Below, piece after piece: positions 25,616 through 34,075 of a stretch of 64,000 bases of DNA; within the stretch, counting starts at the first letter, position 1; each line of letters starts with the position of its first letter. The translations under genes were made by a program, and so were the position numbers. Under the pieces are notes generated by a model, which worked only from the letters and a program-made list of their open reading frames with translations, was not told where the DNA came from and searched no databases. This DNA is from Pedobacter ginsenosidimutans (GTDB taxonomy: Bacteria > Bacteroidota > Bacteroidia > Sphingobacteriales > Sphingobacteriaceae). The DNA lies in NCBI RefSeq assembly GCF_001442625.1, contig NZ_LMZQ01000001.1, positions 62,001-126,000 of the forward strand. Reading direction: 5' to 3'.

Positions 25616-26105
25616 ATATTTAGAAACTATAAAAGCCTTAAGATTTGCTAAATTTAAATCTCAAAGCCTTTCAATTTGACTCACTATTTCCTAATAAGTT
25701 TTTAGGATAGGGTAAAGATATTATTAAAAATAACAGCATAAACACAGAGTTTTCAACAAGCTAACAGTTATCAAGATGTATGCTTTTGAGATAGAAGAAG
25801 TTATATATATTTTGATTTACCCAAAATTTACATTTACATGTGGAATATGCTCTTTTGTTCTTCAAGATTGAATCAACCCTCCTACTTAAGTTTATAACAG
25901 CCATATTTATAAACTGTTGTTAATTCAAGTTTCCGTTAAAATTTTAGCTATGAATTAACATGGAAATAATTGATTCTATCTTAATTCCTATTTATCATCA
26001 GATGAGTATAAACTCATAGATATGGGTTCAAATATTTATTTAGTGACATTTGAGCATTCCAAATAAGAATAATAAATCTTATTTTGCTTTTTGAACCTAA
26101 ATTTT
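25616..26105. other. Divergent intergenic region between dndC and second LytTR gene
   Basis: About 490 AT-rich bases hold the promoters of dndC (leftward) and the LytTR gene (rightward). I could not pick a convincing promoter pair or inverted repeat, and no gene is seen. Confidence 0.4.
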
Positions 26106-26843
26106 ATGAAAAATACTTTCAATTGCGTTATTATTGACGACGATCGTTCGGCGATTAACATAATTACCGATCACATCGGCGAATTTCCAAACCTAAATGT
26201 AACTAAGACATTTACTAAACCCATTCAGGCCTTAACCGAATTAACCAATGATGAAACGGTAGACCTGATTTTCCTCGATATCGATATGCCAGGACTTTCA
26301 GGTATGCAACTTGCTGAAAACCTGCAAGACCGATCCCCAAATATTATATTTACCACCGCTCATGATAAATATGCCATGAAAGCGTTCGATGTGAGGGCAA
26401 AGGATTTTTTGCTAAAACCGATCGAGCTCGACACATTTACCAAGGTAGTGAACAGGGTATTAAAAGAATGCTATGTAAAGAAAATCAGCAGCTTTAGCTA
26501 TGATGACATGGCTTTCTTTAGGCCTGGGGAACGAGGAAGGGTGGATAGGATCAATCTATCATCAATAACCCACCTTCGTGGTGCTGGAAATTACGTCGAT
26601 ATCTTTACGCTGGACGATCGGTTCACCATTTACATGACCATAAAGGAAATGTCAGAAATCCTGACAACAGATGACCGGTTTTTTAGGGTTCATAAATCCT
26701 ATCTGATAAACGGATCCTACGTAACACGTATAGTAGGAAACCTAGTCTATCTAGGAAAACACCCAATACCGATGACTAATCCATATAAAATCAGGTTCTG
26801 CAATTTTGTTAAGGATAAAATATGGATATCAAAGAGAATTTGA
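26106..26843 (+). CDS. LytTR-family response regulator (second copy)
   Basis: From the ATG at 26106 the protein has 245 residues. The receiver carries IIDDD (about 9-13), phospho-acceptor D58 in LIFLDIDMPGLSG, TTAHDKYAM and LLKPIE. The C-terminal LytTR domain includes ITHLRGAGNYVDIFT and FFRVHKSYLINGSYV. It is a clear paralogue of the regulator at 18448 and is followed by a paralogous kinase, with a paralogous small antisense gene between. The final five codons overlap the 3' end of that antisense gene. A TTG five codons upstream is an unlikely start. Confidence 0.92.
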   Translation: MKNTFNCVIIDDDRSAINIITDHIGEFPNLNVTKTFTKPIQALTELTNDETVDLIFLDIDMPGLSGMQLAENLQDRSPNIIFTTAHDKYAMKAFDVRAKDFLLKPIELDTFTKVVNRVLKECYVKKISSFSYDDMAFFRPGERGRVDRINLSSITHLRGAGNYVDIFTLDDRFTIYMTIKEMSEILTTDDRFFRVHKSYLINGSYVTRIVGNLVYLGKHPIPMTNPYKIRFCNFVKDKIWISKRI

Positions 26844-27008
26844 TCCTTTCTTTATAAAATGATGATTTTCAGAAACAATGCTTGTTCCGGTTGTGATAAT
26901 CGTCAAACTTGTTTCGGTGGGGTCTGTGCTGGATACCCTTTTTTCATCTTTAGAGCGGAAAACAAATATCGTTTTCTTACTCAATTTTACGTGGCTGTAT
27001 TGTTTCAT
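26829..27008 (-). CDS. Putative RiPP-like precursor peptide (Thr/Ser-rich core), copy 2
   Basis: This 59-codon gene sits antisense between the second LytTR regulator and its kinase, as copy 1 does at 19205. It reads MKQYSHVKLSKKTIFVFRSK, DEKRVSSTDPTETSLTIITT, then GTSIVSENHHFIKKGSNSL. The KT-[VI]-F-[IV]-FRS block and the Thr-rich stretch align with copy 1. Matching residues use different codons at Thr, Phe, Arg, Ser and Pro, so the protein rather than the DNA is conserved. It is 17 residues longer at the C-terminus. The start lies only 53 bases from the kinase ATG, so its promoter probably reaches into the kinase gene. No modification enzymes are nearby. Confidence 0.7.
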   Translation of the reverse strand: MKQYSHVKLSKKTIFVFRSKDEKRVSSTDPTETSLTIITTGTSIVSENHHFIKKGSNSL

Positions 27009-27061
27009 AAAAGAAACTTAAGCCCAATAAAAATCAGGTTAGAACTTATTACGCAAGGCAA

Positions 27062-28159
27062 ATGCTGACTTACACAACACCATTATTTAACTCAAAAAAC
27101 AAATACGCGAAAGCCATTTGGCTGATTGGATTTTGGTTTGCCTATATGGTCTACGAATCATTCGCCGTAGCAATGGCAACGGGATCATCCAGTAGGATAA
27201 TATTTTATCTTTTGCATTATCCGGTAAATATTTTACTGTTCTTTCTGCATGCATTTGTGATATTACCATTAGCGTTGAAAGATAAAAAACAAGTATTTTG
27301 GAAACTCCCATTGCTAATCTGCATTGAACTGTCCTTGTTTCTTACAGTAAAATACTTTACCGATCACTTAATAGCGGTAATATTTAAAGATTTGGGCGGC
27401 GCGAAGATTGTTATTGATGAGCGTTTCATTTACGGAGGAATATGGCGGAGCATATATTTCATATCCTTTGCTTCGGGATATTACTACCTAAAATTTTATC
27501 TTAAAGAAAGAGATAAAAGAGAATCTCTGGAAAAGCAGGCTTTACTTGATGAATTAAAAGCAAGGGATGCGCAAATTGAACTTAACAATGCCAGAAATGC
27601 ATTTTTACGAGCACAAATAAACCCTCATTTCCTTTTTAATACACTTAATTTCATTTACAGTAAAATACATAAAACAGATCCAGCCGCCGGAAAAACGCTT
27701 TCGGTATTGGCAAGACTAATGCGATATGCACTTCGAAGCGGCTCAGAACTCGCGGCAATGAATCTTGGTGAGGAGTTAGGGCAGGCAAAATTGCTACTTG
27801 ACCTATACAAAATCAGTAAGGAGGAAGAAAAAACCGAATTTGTTTTTAAGATTGAGAAAGGAGTGGAAAATGTTGGATTCATTCCGCTTGTTATACTGAC
27901 ACTCATGGAGAACATGTTTAAACATGGTGATCTGAGCCAGAAATCACATCCTGGAACACTGGAAATCAGCAAAGTTGGAGGAAATCTAAAAATAAAGACC
28001 AGCAACCTTTTTAGCGCTGAACTGAACGAGTTGAGCAATCATAATGGCTTGAACAACATCAGCCAGCGTTTAGTATTGAGCTACGGAACAGCAGCAGAGA
28101 TGAAATATTTTATTAATCATGGATATTTTTGTGTTGAAATTACAGCACCGATATCTTAA
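27062..28159 (+). CDS. LytS/YehU-type sensor histidine kinase (second copy)
   Basis: The 365-residue protein has four hydrophobic segments in the first 150 residues, then a helix (EKQALLDELKARDAQIELN) and AQINPHFLFNTLNF with phospho-His at about 189. LTLMENMFKHGDLSQ is the N-box and NHGYFCVEI closes the ATPase domain. It matches the kinase at 19428 in layout and motifs and should signal to the regulator at 26106. The duplication of the whole regulator, antisense peptide and kinase unit argues that the three work together, perhaps as a peptide-sensing circuit. Confidence 0.92.
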   Translation: MLTYTTPLFNSKNKYAKAIWLIGFWFAYMVYESFAVAMATGSSSRIIFYLLHYPVNILLFFLHAFVILPLALKDKKQVFWKLPLLICIELSLFLTVKYFTDHLIAVIFKDLGGAKIVIDERFIYGGIWRSIYFISFASGYYYLKFYLKERDKRESLEKQALLDELKARDAQIELNNARNAFLRAQINPHFLFNTLNFIYSKIHKTDPAAGKTLSVLARLMRYALRSGSELAAMNLGEELGQAKLLLDLYKISKEEEKTEFVFKIEKGVENVGFIPLVILTLMENMFKHGDLSQKSHPGTLEISKVGGNLKIKTSNLFSAELNELSNHNGLNNISQRLVLSYGTAAEMKYFINHGYFCVEITAPIS

Positions 28160-28424
28160 TCACTAAGTGCGGTCACAAAAATTATAAAATCAATTCAGCT
28201 AAAGAATAAGAACAGTAGTAAATCCTGCAGCTCTATTCCAAAACAGTTAGATTTCCGAATTGATCACTGTTTTTCATTAACTCCGATTGAGATTGATTGA
28301 ATCAAGAAAACTTAAGATCCTATATCGCATTTCTAAAGTAGCTGTTGAACACATCAAATCCTGTAACATAAATAGAATTCGGCTTCCATTCGTTAACTTT
28401 ATCGCATAAGCTTCGATAAAGAAA

Positions 28425-29276
28425 ATGAAATGGATTACCCGAGAAAAACCAAAGATTGACCGGATCGCCTGCCCTTGGCTGATTAAAAGGTTCATTGATC
28501 CAGATGCTGAAATCATTTATGTTCAATTTGAACGGGTAATTGCCGAGGCCGAAAAGATCGGTGCCATTCCTTTTGACCTTCCGGGTGTGGAATACAGTCA
28601 TTACGATGACAGGTGTACCTTTGATTACTTTCTCAAAAAGCACAACATAAAGGATGTGGCTCTGGACAGGATGGCTGCTATCATCCGAGGCGCAGATACA
28701 GACAGGCCCGATTTTGCCCCACAGGCAGCCGGCCTGTCTGCTATTTTTCTGGGGCTTTCAAGGAACATCCCGGATGACCATAATCTGTTGGAAATCGGAA
28801 TGACTATATATGATGGCATTTATACCTGGGCCAAGCACCTTCACGACAAAAAGCACACGCAGTCTCCCGTAGAACACCTTTTGCTCGATGTTTACAATCG
28901 CTATTTGAAATCAAGTGTACAAAATGCACCGCAATGGACAAGGGAGCTGAAAGAAATGATCCAGGACCAGATGGACACCAATATGAGCATCAGTCTTTCG
29001 CAGGCTTCAGAATCGTTGGAGATCAATCCTGCCTACGTTTCCAGGGAGTTCTCCAAGTACTTCGATAACTTATCATTTGGAGAGTATATCCGAAAAATGC
29101 GTATTGAGAAAGCAGTAAACCTTATGCAGAATACAACATACTCCCTTACCGAAATCGCATATCTTACAGGTTTCTCTGACCAGAGCCATTTTAACAGGAT
29201 ATTCAAGAAGCAGATGGAAGAAAATCCATCCATATTCAGAAAAAATCTGCTCAAAGGTAAAAAGAATACAAAATAG
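28425..29276 (+). CDS. ChrB-domain/AraC-type HTH fusion, probable chromate-responsive regulator
   Basis: Residues 1-135 match the C-terminal domain of the chromate resistance protein ChrB (KIDRIACPWLIKRFIDPDAE, then CTFDYFLKKH and IIRGADTDRPDFAPQAAGL). Residues 180-280 are an AraC-type DNA-binding domain: SLSQASESLEINPAYVSREF and LTEIAYLTGFSDQSHFNRIF. ChrB normally regulates chrA. Here the ChrB domain probably senses chromate or oxidative state and the AraC domain binds the promoter. chrA follows 63 bases later on the same strand. The GC content is visibly higher than in neighbouring genes, which suggests acquisition by transfer. Confidence 0.85.
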   Translation: MKWITREKPKIDRIACPWLIKRFIDPDAEIIYVQFERVIAEAEKIGAIPFDLPGVEYSHYDDRCTFDYFLKKHNIKDVALDRMAAIIRGADTDRPDFAPQAAGLSAIFLGLSRNIPDDHNLLEIGMTIYDGIYTWAKHLHDKKHTQSPVEHLLLDVYNRYLKSSVQNAPQWTRELKEMIQDQMDTNMSISLSQASESLEINPAYVSREFSKYFDNLSFGEYIRKMRIEKAVNLMQNTTYSLTEIAYLTGFSDQSHFNRIFKKQMEENPSIFRKNLLKGKKNTK

Positions 29277-29339
29277 TCAATTCCGTACAATTCTCCGGGG
29301 AGTGTAATGCCGAACATTGTGGGACAATTTCACTGCCTC

Positions 29340-30527
29340 ATGAACAACCCAGCACAGAAAAACATTCAGACCAAACCATACTCGCTATCTGAGATTACCA
29401 TCTACTTCCTGAAACTGGGGACTTGGGGATTCGGCGGCCCTGTCGCACTCGTAGGTTACATGCAACGCGACCTTGTTGAAGATAAAAAGTGGTTGACAGA
29501 CGAGGAATACAATGAGGGTCTTGCACTTGCACAGTTGGCACCAGGTCCTCTTGCAGCCCAGCTTGGGATCTATATCGGCTTTGTGCACCATGGCCTTTTG
29601 GGAGCGACATTAACCGGACTTGCCTTTGTACTACCTTCTTTTGTCATGGTTGTACTGCTTGGAATGGCCTACCAGCTATATGGCGGGCTAGCCTGGATGC
29701 AGGCTGTATTCTATGGGGTAGGTGCCGCAGTAATAGGTATTATTGCCATGAGCGCCTATAAGCTGACCATTAAATCCATCAGCAGACTTGAACCGTCCGC
29801 CATCAGATCCAAGTGGCTGCTATGGCTTTTTTATATCATGGGCGTTGTTGTGACCATCATTACCCAAAGGGAGGAAATCCTGTTGTTCATTGCCTGCGGC
29901 CTCGCTTATATGGTAATCAAGGCACCGCCAAGATGGATAAAAAAACCAGCAACACTTTCGGTAGGGCTATTTTTAGGAATAGGGTTATGGAACCATGATG
30001 GAAAGACGCTCCAGGAAATAGGATGGTTCTTTGCTAAGGCTGGTGCATTTGTTTTTGGTAGCGGACTTGCCATCGTACCCTTCCTGCATGGTAGCGTGGT
30101 AAAGGAATTCGGCTGGCTGACCGAGCACCAGTTTGTCGACGCTGTGGCTGTGGCCATGATTACCCCAGGCCCTGTTGTGATCACCGTGGCGTTCATCGGC
30201 TACCTTGTGGCTGGCTTTCCGGGTGCATGCGTTGCAGCAATTGCCACTTTCCTACCCTGTTATCTTTTTACGGTAGCCCTCGCTCCATCATTTAAAAGGA
30301 TTGCAAAAAATACGAGTATAAAGGCATTTGTGGAGGGCATAACTGCTGCAGTAATAGGTGCCCTTGTTGGGTCTGTTGTTATCATAGCGATCCGCTCGAT
30401 CATTGATGTATGGACCTTACTCATAGCGGTCGCAGCATTGCTGGCGCTCGTCTACATCAAAAAATTACAGGAACCCTATATCATAGCAGCCGCTGCCATC
30501 CTTGGACTTATCATCAAATTTATTTAA
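29340..30527 (+). CDS. chrA: Chromate efflux transporter ChrA (long, two-domain form)
   Basis: The protein (395 residues from ATG 29340; an upstream ATG at 29307 adds 11 residues unlike the family) is a long-chain ChrA with two homologous CHR halves. The first half shows GFGGPVALVGYMQRDLVE and LAPGPLAAQLGIYIG. The second shows AFVFGSGLAIVPFLHG and MITPGPVVITVAFIGYLVAG. Around ten membrane helices can be drawn. ChrA expels chromate driven by the proton gradient. It follows the ChrB/AraC regulator, so the pair is a chromate resistance operon. A broken integrase lies about 330 bases downstream, in line with island origin. Confidence 0.93.
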   Translation: MNNPAQKNIQTKPYSLSEITIYFLKLGTWGFGGPVALVGYMQRDLVEDKKWLTDEEYNEGLALAQLAPGPLAAQLGIYIGFVHHGLLGATLTGLAFVLPSFVMVVLLGMAYQLYGGLAWMQAVFYGVGAAVIGIIAMSAYKLTIKSISRLEPSAIRSKWLLWLFYIMGVVVTIITQREEILLFIACGLAYMVIKAPPRWIKKPATLSVGLFLGIGLWNHDGKTLQEIGWFFAKAGAFVFGSGLAIVPFLHGSVVKEFGWLTEHQFVDAVAVAMITPGPVVITVAFIGYLVAGFPGACVAAIATFLPCYLFTVALAPSFKRIAKNTSIKAFVEGITAAVIGALVGSVVIIAIRSIIDVWTLLIAVAALLALVYIKKLQEPYIIAAAAILGLIIKFI

Positions 30528-30854
30528 CAAGCACATATGTTTAGCAAACTTACGCCTTCCAAACTCAGAGCAATTGTACTTTTGGTTTCATTCCTTACCG
30601 GGATCACAGAAGACAGTATCAAAAATACGTAAAATCTTTCAAATCAAATGATTGCAAGATTTTTTGTTTTGACGGAAAAATCAAAATACTCACCGATTCT
30701 TATATTAAAAGTGTGTAATTCGGTGAGTAATTTAGACACTAAAAGAACTCACCGAATTACTTACAACCACTTGTTTAACAAAGTCGTTCGACCATCGAAC
30801 ATCTTGACCTTTTCAGACTGCAAAGCTAATTTTGTTAACCTTAATTCAGTTTAT
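30528..30854. repeat. Intergenic stretch with inverted and direct GGTGAGT motifs
   Basis: A 14-bp perfect inverted repeat GTAATTCGGTGAGT / ACTCACCGAATTAC lies at 30715-30728 and 30747-30760. A third copy of its core (ACTCACCGATT) is at about 30688. The same GATTNGGTGAGTC core recurs in the three long repeats at 35274, 39578 and 42259. These may be recombinase binding sites, as the integrase remnant follows directly. A 31-codon frame (30537-30632) has no support. Confidence 0.5.
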
Positions 30855-31186
30855 ATGAAAACTAATTTTAGCTAGCTTTTTGCCTTAAAAAGCAGAAAAA
30901 CTATTGTGGCGGCAATGTTCCAGTTTACTTAAGAATAACTGTTGGCGGAAAAAGGGCAGAAATGACCAGCGGGCTTGAGTGCGATCCTGAAAAGTGGAAT
31001 ACCAAATCAGGCAGATAGGATGGAAAAAAGGAAGATGTCAGAAGCTTTAATGCTCATTTGGACAATCTCCAGTGAATGATCAACCAGGTTTACAGGGATC
31101 TTTTTGATGCAGGCGAAATTATTACAGCCGAAGGCATTAAGTGCAGATTTATCGGACGGGAAGTCCGGAAGCATACCTTGGGATAA
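30855..31186 (+). pseudogene. Broken tyrosine-recombinase (integrase) N-terminal part
   Basis: After ATG AAA ACT AAT TTT AGC the frame shifts, then reads KNYCGGNVPVYLRITVGGKR, AEMTSGLECDPEKWNTKSGR, an in-frame TAG, DGKKEDVRSFNAHLDNLQ, a TGA, and MINQVYRDLFDAGEIITAEG. This is the arm-type DNA-binding and SAM-like N-terminal region of Bacteroidota tyrosine recombinases. The catalytic domain is missing. One frameshift and two stops make it a pseudogene. It marks the edge of an integrated element that likely carried the chromate genes. Confidence 0.8.
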
Positions 31187-31495
31187 TCCCCAATCAGTTC
31201 ACCGAAAATGAAGTGACCACCGTAAATGTAGCGTAGCGATTCCACGCCAAACCAGTCGCCAAATCGACTGCTCGGAATTTTCTATTTAGTTCCATTCCCT
31301 CTGAACAAAAACAGAACTCTGGAGTCTATTCTCTGCCCTGATTTCTAATACAGACAAAATGGTTTCCTAAATTTCGCACAGGCAACATTCATTTGTACTG
31401 GATCAACTACCAGTTTCTGATCGTGAAGAAAAACCTCTTAGCGGCACTAAAAAGCTTTTCTAATTCAAAACCAACGTAAGGCTAACTATTTGAAA
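31187..31495. other. Gene-free stretch after the integrase remnant
   Basis: I see no gene or clear repeat. It may contain further decayed element sequence, since an ACCGAAAATGAAGTGACC reading at about 31201 has some coding flavour. Confidence 0.3.
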
Positions 31496-32368
31496 CTAGC
31501 CAGTACTATAATCAGCAGATACCCATTGATACCCTGCTCCTGCTTTTATCACATGACCGAAACCTGGAAAAGAAATGTGATTTGCGGCAAGCCAGAAGCG
31601 CTCGTCTGCAGCTATTTTTAAAACTTCTTTCCGTTTGATCACCGCAGCTTCGGGATCAACATCAAGCGTTATGGCAATCTCCGGGTTTGCCAGTTGTATG
31701 GGGGCAACATGAACAATATCGGCACAAACTACTAATTTTTCACTACCGCTCGTAATAACAAAGTAAGTGTGTCCGAGGGTATGACCAGGCTGTGCCCAGG
31801 AAAAAAGTCCGGGAAATAATTCCTCATCCTTAGTAAAGGTTTTTACCTTCCCTGCATCAGCCCAGGGTCCAACTTTTGCCATGGCATTCCGAAAGCTTTT
31901 CTGTCGCTCAGGCTTGACCCTATTCATTTGTTCTTCGCTAAGCCAATAATCAAAATCATTTTGATTCACATAAAGTGTGGCATTTGGAAATGCCAACTGT
32001 CCGTCAATTACCAATCCTCCGGAATGATCTCCGTGGATGTGCGTTAACAATACAACATCTATATCTTCAGATGTGTATCCTGCCGCATTCAGGCTTTCTA
32101 AAAGATGTCCCGAACCTGGCCCCATAAGATCGCCGGCACCCGTGTCAATGATGATTAGCTTTTCTCCAAGTTTTACAAGAAATGAATTGATCGATGCTTC
32201 ATAATCGGTTTTTGCAAAAGCCGCATGCAATAATGCTTCTGTTTCACCTGATTGTGCAAAAAGCATAATCTTGTCAGTTGGAATTTTTACAGTTCCGTCA
32301 GATAGTGCTATGATTTCCAAATTGCCGAGGCGAAATTGATAAAAAGCAGGGATGTTTAAACGTTCCAT
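31496..32368 (-). CDS. Cytoplasmic metallo-beta-lactamase-fold hydrolase
   Basis: This 290-residue protein has the metal-binding motif THIHGDHSGG (HxHxDH, about residues 109-114), GHTLGHTYFVI with a further His, and CADIVHVAP with the bridging Asp. No signal peptide is present. The overall pattern resembles AHL-lactonase-like or AidB-type MBL enzymes (VDTGAGDLMGPGSGHL). The substrate is unknown. Its partner at 32507 is a homologue with a signal peptide, and both follow the same direction, 138 bases apart. An HxlR regulator is divergently encoded upstream of the pair. Confidence 0.85.
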   Translation of the reverse strand: MERLNIPAFYQFRLGNLEIIALSDGTVKIPTDKIMLFAQSGETEALLHAAFAKTDYEASINSFLVKLGEKLIIIDTGAGDLMGPGSGHLLESLNAAGYTSEDIDVVLLTHIHGDHSGGLVIDGQLAFPNATLYVNQNDFDYWLSEEQMNRVKPERQKSFRNAMAKVGPWADAGKVKTFTKDEELFPGLFSWAQPGHTLGHTYFVITSGSEKLVVCADIVHVAPIQLANPEIAITLDVDPEAAVIKRKEVLKIAADERFWLAANHISFPGFGHVIKAGAGYQWVSADYSTG

Positions 32369-32506
32369 ATTCTAAATTTTTTACAATTGAAAAGGTTAAG
32401 TTTTTATAAATTTAGCATTTTTAGCAGTGTTTTTTTTATGAACTTTTTTTGGCTTTTACTTTACTCAGGTTTAGTAAACTCAGCTTTTAAATTTAACGAT
32501 TAGCTA

Positions 32507-33448
32507 TTATTTACCTGTTTGATAGTTGATTGGAACCCATACATAACCCGTTGCAACTTGCCTGATATGCCCAATACCTGGAAATGAAATATGATCTGCT
32601 GCAATGATGCATTCACTATTCGCTGCCTCTGCATAAGCTTTTTTACGTTGGGCCGCAGCTTTCAGTTTGTCGAAATCATATTCATTTAAAATACCGGCAT
32701 CGCTGAACTGGATAGATGCGACATGGATTAGATCTCCCCAAAATAAAAGCCTTTGCCCTTTGCTTTGCAACTCATAAACGGTATGGCCGGCAGTATGCCC
32801 TGCATATTCATGAGTGCTTATCCCCGGAAACAGGGTTGTATCGCGCTGAAATGACCGCACCTTTCCTGCCTGCAAATAAGGTTTAAAATTTAAATAGGAT
32901 TTTCTGTTGCTAATGATTCCTCTAGTATCAGAATGATCGGGTTTTTCATGACTTTGCCAAAAATCAATTTCTTTCTGATTGATATGAATAATTGCATTTG
33001 GAAAAATCATCCTGCCATCCGAACTAAGTCCTCCGGTATGATCAAGATGAATGTGGGTAATGAGGATATCGGTAACTTCTTCTGGCTTAAATCCGGCCTT
33101 TTCAAGACTGCTCACCAATGCACCGCCATGAACAGGGCCGAAAAGATTTCCAGAACCCGCATCTACCAGTATCAAACTCTTTCCTGTTTTAATCAGATAG
33201 GTGTTTATGGAGGTTTCTACCGTATCACTCAGGAAGTCTTTTTTCAGGAGTTCGGGAATTCGCTCGTCGTGGTTTAGCAAACCCGATGCACTTACCGGAA
33301 CGGTGCCATCCGATATGGCAATGACTTCGACATCGCCTATGGGCAAATGATAATAGCCAGCCTGCTCACCAATTTGTTGAGCCATTATAGCACTTGAAAA
33401 TAAGCTGAAGACTGATGCGATAAGCATACATAAATTAAACTTTTTCAT
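32507..33448 (-). CDS. Secreted metallo-beta-lactamase-fold hydrolase
   Basis: The 313-residue protein begins with a signal peptide (MKKFNLCMLIASVFSLFSSA, ending IMAQ) and has THIHLDHTGG, AGHTAGHTVYEL and WGDLIHVAS, the same zinc ligands as its neighbour. Related proteins include quorum-quenching lactonase-like and other MBL-fold hydrolases. The exported form and the cytoplasmic form together suggest detoxification or use of one compound on both sides of the membrane. It starts 87 bases from the divergent HxlR gene, with an inverted repeat between. Confidence 0.87.
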   Translation of the reverse strand: MKKFNLCMLIASVFSLFSSAIMAQQIGEQAGYYHLPIGDVEVIAISDGTVPVSASGLLNHDERIPELLKKDFLSDTVETSINTYLIKTGKSLILVDAGSGNLFGPVHGGALVSSLEKAGFKPEEVTDILITHIHLDHTGGLSSDGRMIFPNAIIHINQKEIDFWQSHEKPDHSDTRGIISNRKSYLNFKPYLQAGKVRSFQRDTTLFPGISTHEYAGHTAGHTVYELQSKGQRLLFWGDLIHVASIQFSDAGILNEYDFDKLKAAAQRKKAYAEAANSECIIAADHISFPGIGHIRQVATGYVWVPINYQTGK

Positions 33449-33459
33449 CTTTTTTATTA

Positions 33460-33474
33460 GTTACACAAAGTAAC
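33460..33474. promoter_or_regulatory. Candidate HxlR operator in the divergent promoter region
   Basis: GTTAC-ACAAA-GTAAC is a 5+5 inverted repeat with a five-base spacer, centred between the MBL gene and hxlR-like gene. A further GTAAC half-site lies near 33529. On the plus strand TACCTTTG (33487-33494) matches the Bacteroidota -7 element TAnnTTTG, upstream of the regulator. Operator identity is inferred. Confidence 0.45.
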
Positions 33475-33535
33475 CAGTTATTATTTTACCTTTGAGACAA
33501 GTATTTCAAATAGTGGATACCTTTTTGTAACTAAT

Positions 33536-33862
33536 ATGGCCAACGAGATTTTCATCTGCCACAATTGCCCCATGACCAGAACAATGGCAACCATTGGAAC
33601 TAAATGGAAACCCATCATCATTTACACACTAGGCTTAAAAAAACAAAGATTCGGCTTAATTCATGCAAAAATGGAACTGATCAGTAAGAAGATTCTTACC
33701 GAACAATTAAAAGAACTGGAGGAAGATGGTATTGTAAAAAGGGAAGCATTTAAAGAAATGCCTCCCAGAGTAGAATATAGTCTTACAAATAAAGGCTTGG
33801 AACTCCTGCCTATATTGAACATGCTGACCGAGTGGAATGCCAAACATCAGCAAGGGCAATAA
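33536..33862 (+). CDS. HxlR-family transcriptional regulator
   Basis: The 108-residue protein is a single winged-helix HxlR domain: ICHNCPMTRTMATIGTKWKP with the family's conserved Cys and GxKW, the recognition helix in ISKKILTEQLKELEEDGIV and the wing RVEYSLTNKGLELLPI. Such proteins sense electrophiles or disulfide stress through the N-terminal Cys. Here two Cys are present (C8 and C11). It is transcribed away from the two MBL hydrolases, and probably controls them. Confidence 0.9.
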   Translation: MANEIFICHNCPMTRTMATIGTKWKPIIIYTLGLKKQRFGLIHAKMELISKKILTEQLKELEEDGIVKREAFKEMPPRVEYSLTNKGLELLPILNMLTEWNAKHQQGQ

Positions 33863-34075
33863 TTTTGTTGCCAATACAAAAATTATCACGCTAATTATTA
33901 GTGGTAATTTTACAGCGTTAGCCTTATTTGCCCTGCCATTTACCGGGGATAATTGATAGGAGTTATAAAAACAAAGCCATTTACTATCGAATTAAACTCC
34001 CTAACATAGTTTTTTGGTTTATAAAGAAAATTATATCCCTACAATCGTCTCGTTTAGCATTCAAGCCACAAAATA

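Noticed and set aside
26859..27068. Plus-strand 69-codon frame with several Cys between second LytTR gene and kinase
   Set aside because: Its Cys codons are the antisense of Thr codons of the minus-strand peptide, whose frame is the one conserved between the two loci.
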